Shown: in pieces, positions 63,279 through 64,000 of the stretch | Layout: each line of letters begins with the position of its first letter | Numbering within the stretch: position 1 is the first letter of the stretch | Source of the DNA: CAZEJS01 sp964512645 | GTDB taxonomy: Bacteria > Actinomycetota > Geothermincolia > Fen-727 > Anoxymicrobiaceae | Length of the DNA: 64,000 nt | Direction of reading: 5' to 3' | Assembly (NCBI GenBank): GCA_964512645.1 | Contig: CAZEJS010000001.1 | Coordinates: 62,001 to 126,000, forward strand | The notes under the pieces: generated by a model | What the model was told of the DNA's origin: nothing | Seen by the model: the letters and a program-made list of their open reading frames with translations, nothing else | The model's database searches: none | Position numbers and translations under genes: made by a program

Positions 63279-64000
63279 ATGGCCGGCGGCGGAAGGAACG
63301 GAGTGATCGAACGCGGAAACCCGAAATCCATCAGGCGAGCGCTGGACGCGATAGGACTGACGTTCAGGCTGGCGAGGCTGCCCGGCAGCGGCAAGCACCC
63401 CTGGCTGCGACCGGACAAGACCGACATGCGCTGGCTGCCGATCAACACCGACATCGAGATGCCCGGGAACGCCCCGATGCCGCTGGCGGTGCTCGACCGC
63501 CTGATCGAGGAGGCTTCGCACCGGGTGATATTCGACTACTGCGGCTGCCGGGTGGCGTACCGCTGCGAGAGCTACCCGCAGGAGATCGGCTGCCTGCTCC
63601 TTGGCGATTCGGCGCTGGAGTCAAGCCCGAAAGTCTCCCGGGAGGTCGGGGTCGAAGAGGCGAAAGAGCACGCCCGAAAGGCCGTGGACGCCGGGCTTGT
63701 CCCGATAGTGGGGAAAGCCAGGATCGACAACGCCCTCTTCTCGATCAAGGACCGCGGCAGGCTTCTGACCGTATGCCTGTGTTGCGAATGCTGCTGCATC
63801 ACCCGCAACATCCGCCACCTGCCCCTCGACAGGCTCGAGCCGCTCTTCCCACCGCTGGAGAGCGTGGAGATCGAAGTTACCGGCGACTGCACCGGCTGCG
63901 GGAAATGCGTGGAGCACTGCTACGTCGAGGCCATCACCGTCGAGGACGGCAGGGCGGTCATCGGCGAATACTGCCGTGCCTGCGGGCGCTGCGCCACCGT
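63279..64000 (+). CDS. Cysteine-rich 4Fe-4S protein, cut by the window end
   Basis: 240 codons are present, no stop. The sequence has two cysteine clusters unlike ordinary ferredoxins (FDYCGCRVAYRC and CLCCECCCITRN) and then CTGCGKCVEHC and CRACGRC, two 4Fe-4S motifs of the usual kind. GCLLLGDSALES and CLCCECC suggest an Fe-S or metal-binding oxidoreductase found in anaerobes. Start ATG 63279 with GGGAGG upstream. I cannot name the function. Confidence 0.65.
   Translation, partial: MAGGGRNGVIERGNPKSIRRALDAIGLTFRLARLPGSGKHPWLRPDKTDMRWLPINTDIEMPGNAPMPLAVLDRLIEEASHRVIFDYCGCRVAYRCESYPQEIGCLLLGDSALESSPKVSREVGVEEAKEHARKAVDAGLVPIVGKARIDNALFSIKDRGRLLTVCLCCECCCITRNIRHLPLDRLEPLFPPLESVEIEVTGDCTGCGKCVEHCYVEAITVEDGRAVIGEYCRACGRCAT

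Overview
The window is GC-rich, gene-dense DNA from a bacterial chromosome. It has no mobile elements, rRNA, tRNA or CRISPR array that I can see. Several features suggest an anaerobic or facultative lineage of Actinomycetota: frequent GTG/TTG starts, two genes with leaderless-type promoters, a methyltransferase/GH57/GT4 trio like mycobacterial Rv3030-Rv3031-Rv3032, DUF5719-like and DUF2993-like proteins, and class II (B12-dependent) ribonucleotide reductase. HdrA/HdrD-type Fe-S proteins, an aldehyde:ferredoxin oxidoreductase homologue, ADP-forming acyl-CoA synthetase subunits and a MtxX homologue are typical of strict anaerobes. The lineage assignment is inference.

Layout. 1-8960 (+): a GT-C glycosyltransferase, two tandem iron-dependent alcohol dehydrogenases, a phytoene-desaturase-like flavoprotein, then the overlapping methyltransferase-GH57-GT4 trio for a methylated alpha-glucan. 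9050-11871 (-): GalT-type uridylyltransferase, hexapeptide acyltransferase, methyltransferase. 12031-16923 (-): cobalamin adenosyltransferase, isobutyryl-CoA-mutase-like large and small subunits, enoyl-CoA hydratase, acyl-CoA dehydrogenase. 17328-22904: a degenerate M48 peptidase homologue, an L,D-transpeptidase with a terminator, and a large secreted subtilase on the opposite strand. 23129-25342 (-): MtxX-like protein and the alpha subunit of an ADP-forming acyl-CoA synthetase.

25534-43799 (-) is the most unusual part: 17 genes in one direction, headed by a TetR regulator with a clear promoter and palindromic operator. It encodes a B12-binding mutase subunit, MeaB, two FAD-linked oxidases around a CCG-domain Fe-S protein, an enoyl-CoA hydratase homologue, a divergent acyl-CoA mutase large subunit lacking the usual catalytic His and substrate-binding residues, an SDR, a ferredoxin, a shortened AOR homologue, an amidotransferase-like protein, HdrA, a complete ABC importer and an HdrCB-type protein. 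My reading is an inducible uptake and degradation system for an unidentified small acid or acid precursor. It would run through acyl-CoA carbon-skeleton rearrangement, with electrons collected by an Hdr-like complex.

43990-53393 holds housekeeping and uncharacterised genes: two membrane proteins, an AIR-synthase-like protein, PriA, a radical SAM protein, a zinc-ribbon protein and NrdJ. 53672-57088 (+) is a compact operon of a beta-keto acid cleavage enzyme, both subunits of a CoA transferase and an acyl-CoA synthetase beta subunit. 57085-64000 has a DUF2993-like protein, a PP2C-like/SH3 membrane protein, a small membrane protein, an M28-like protein, a BtrH-like protein, RarA and a cysteine-rich Fe-S protein cut by the window edge.
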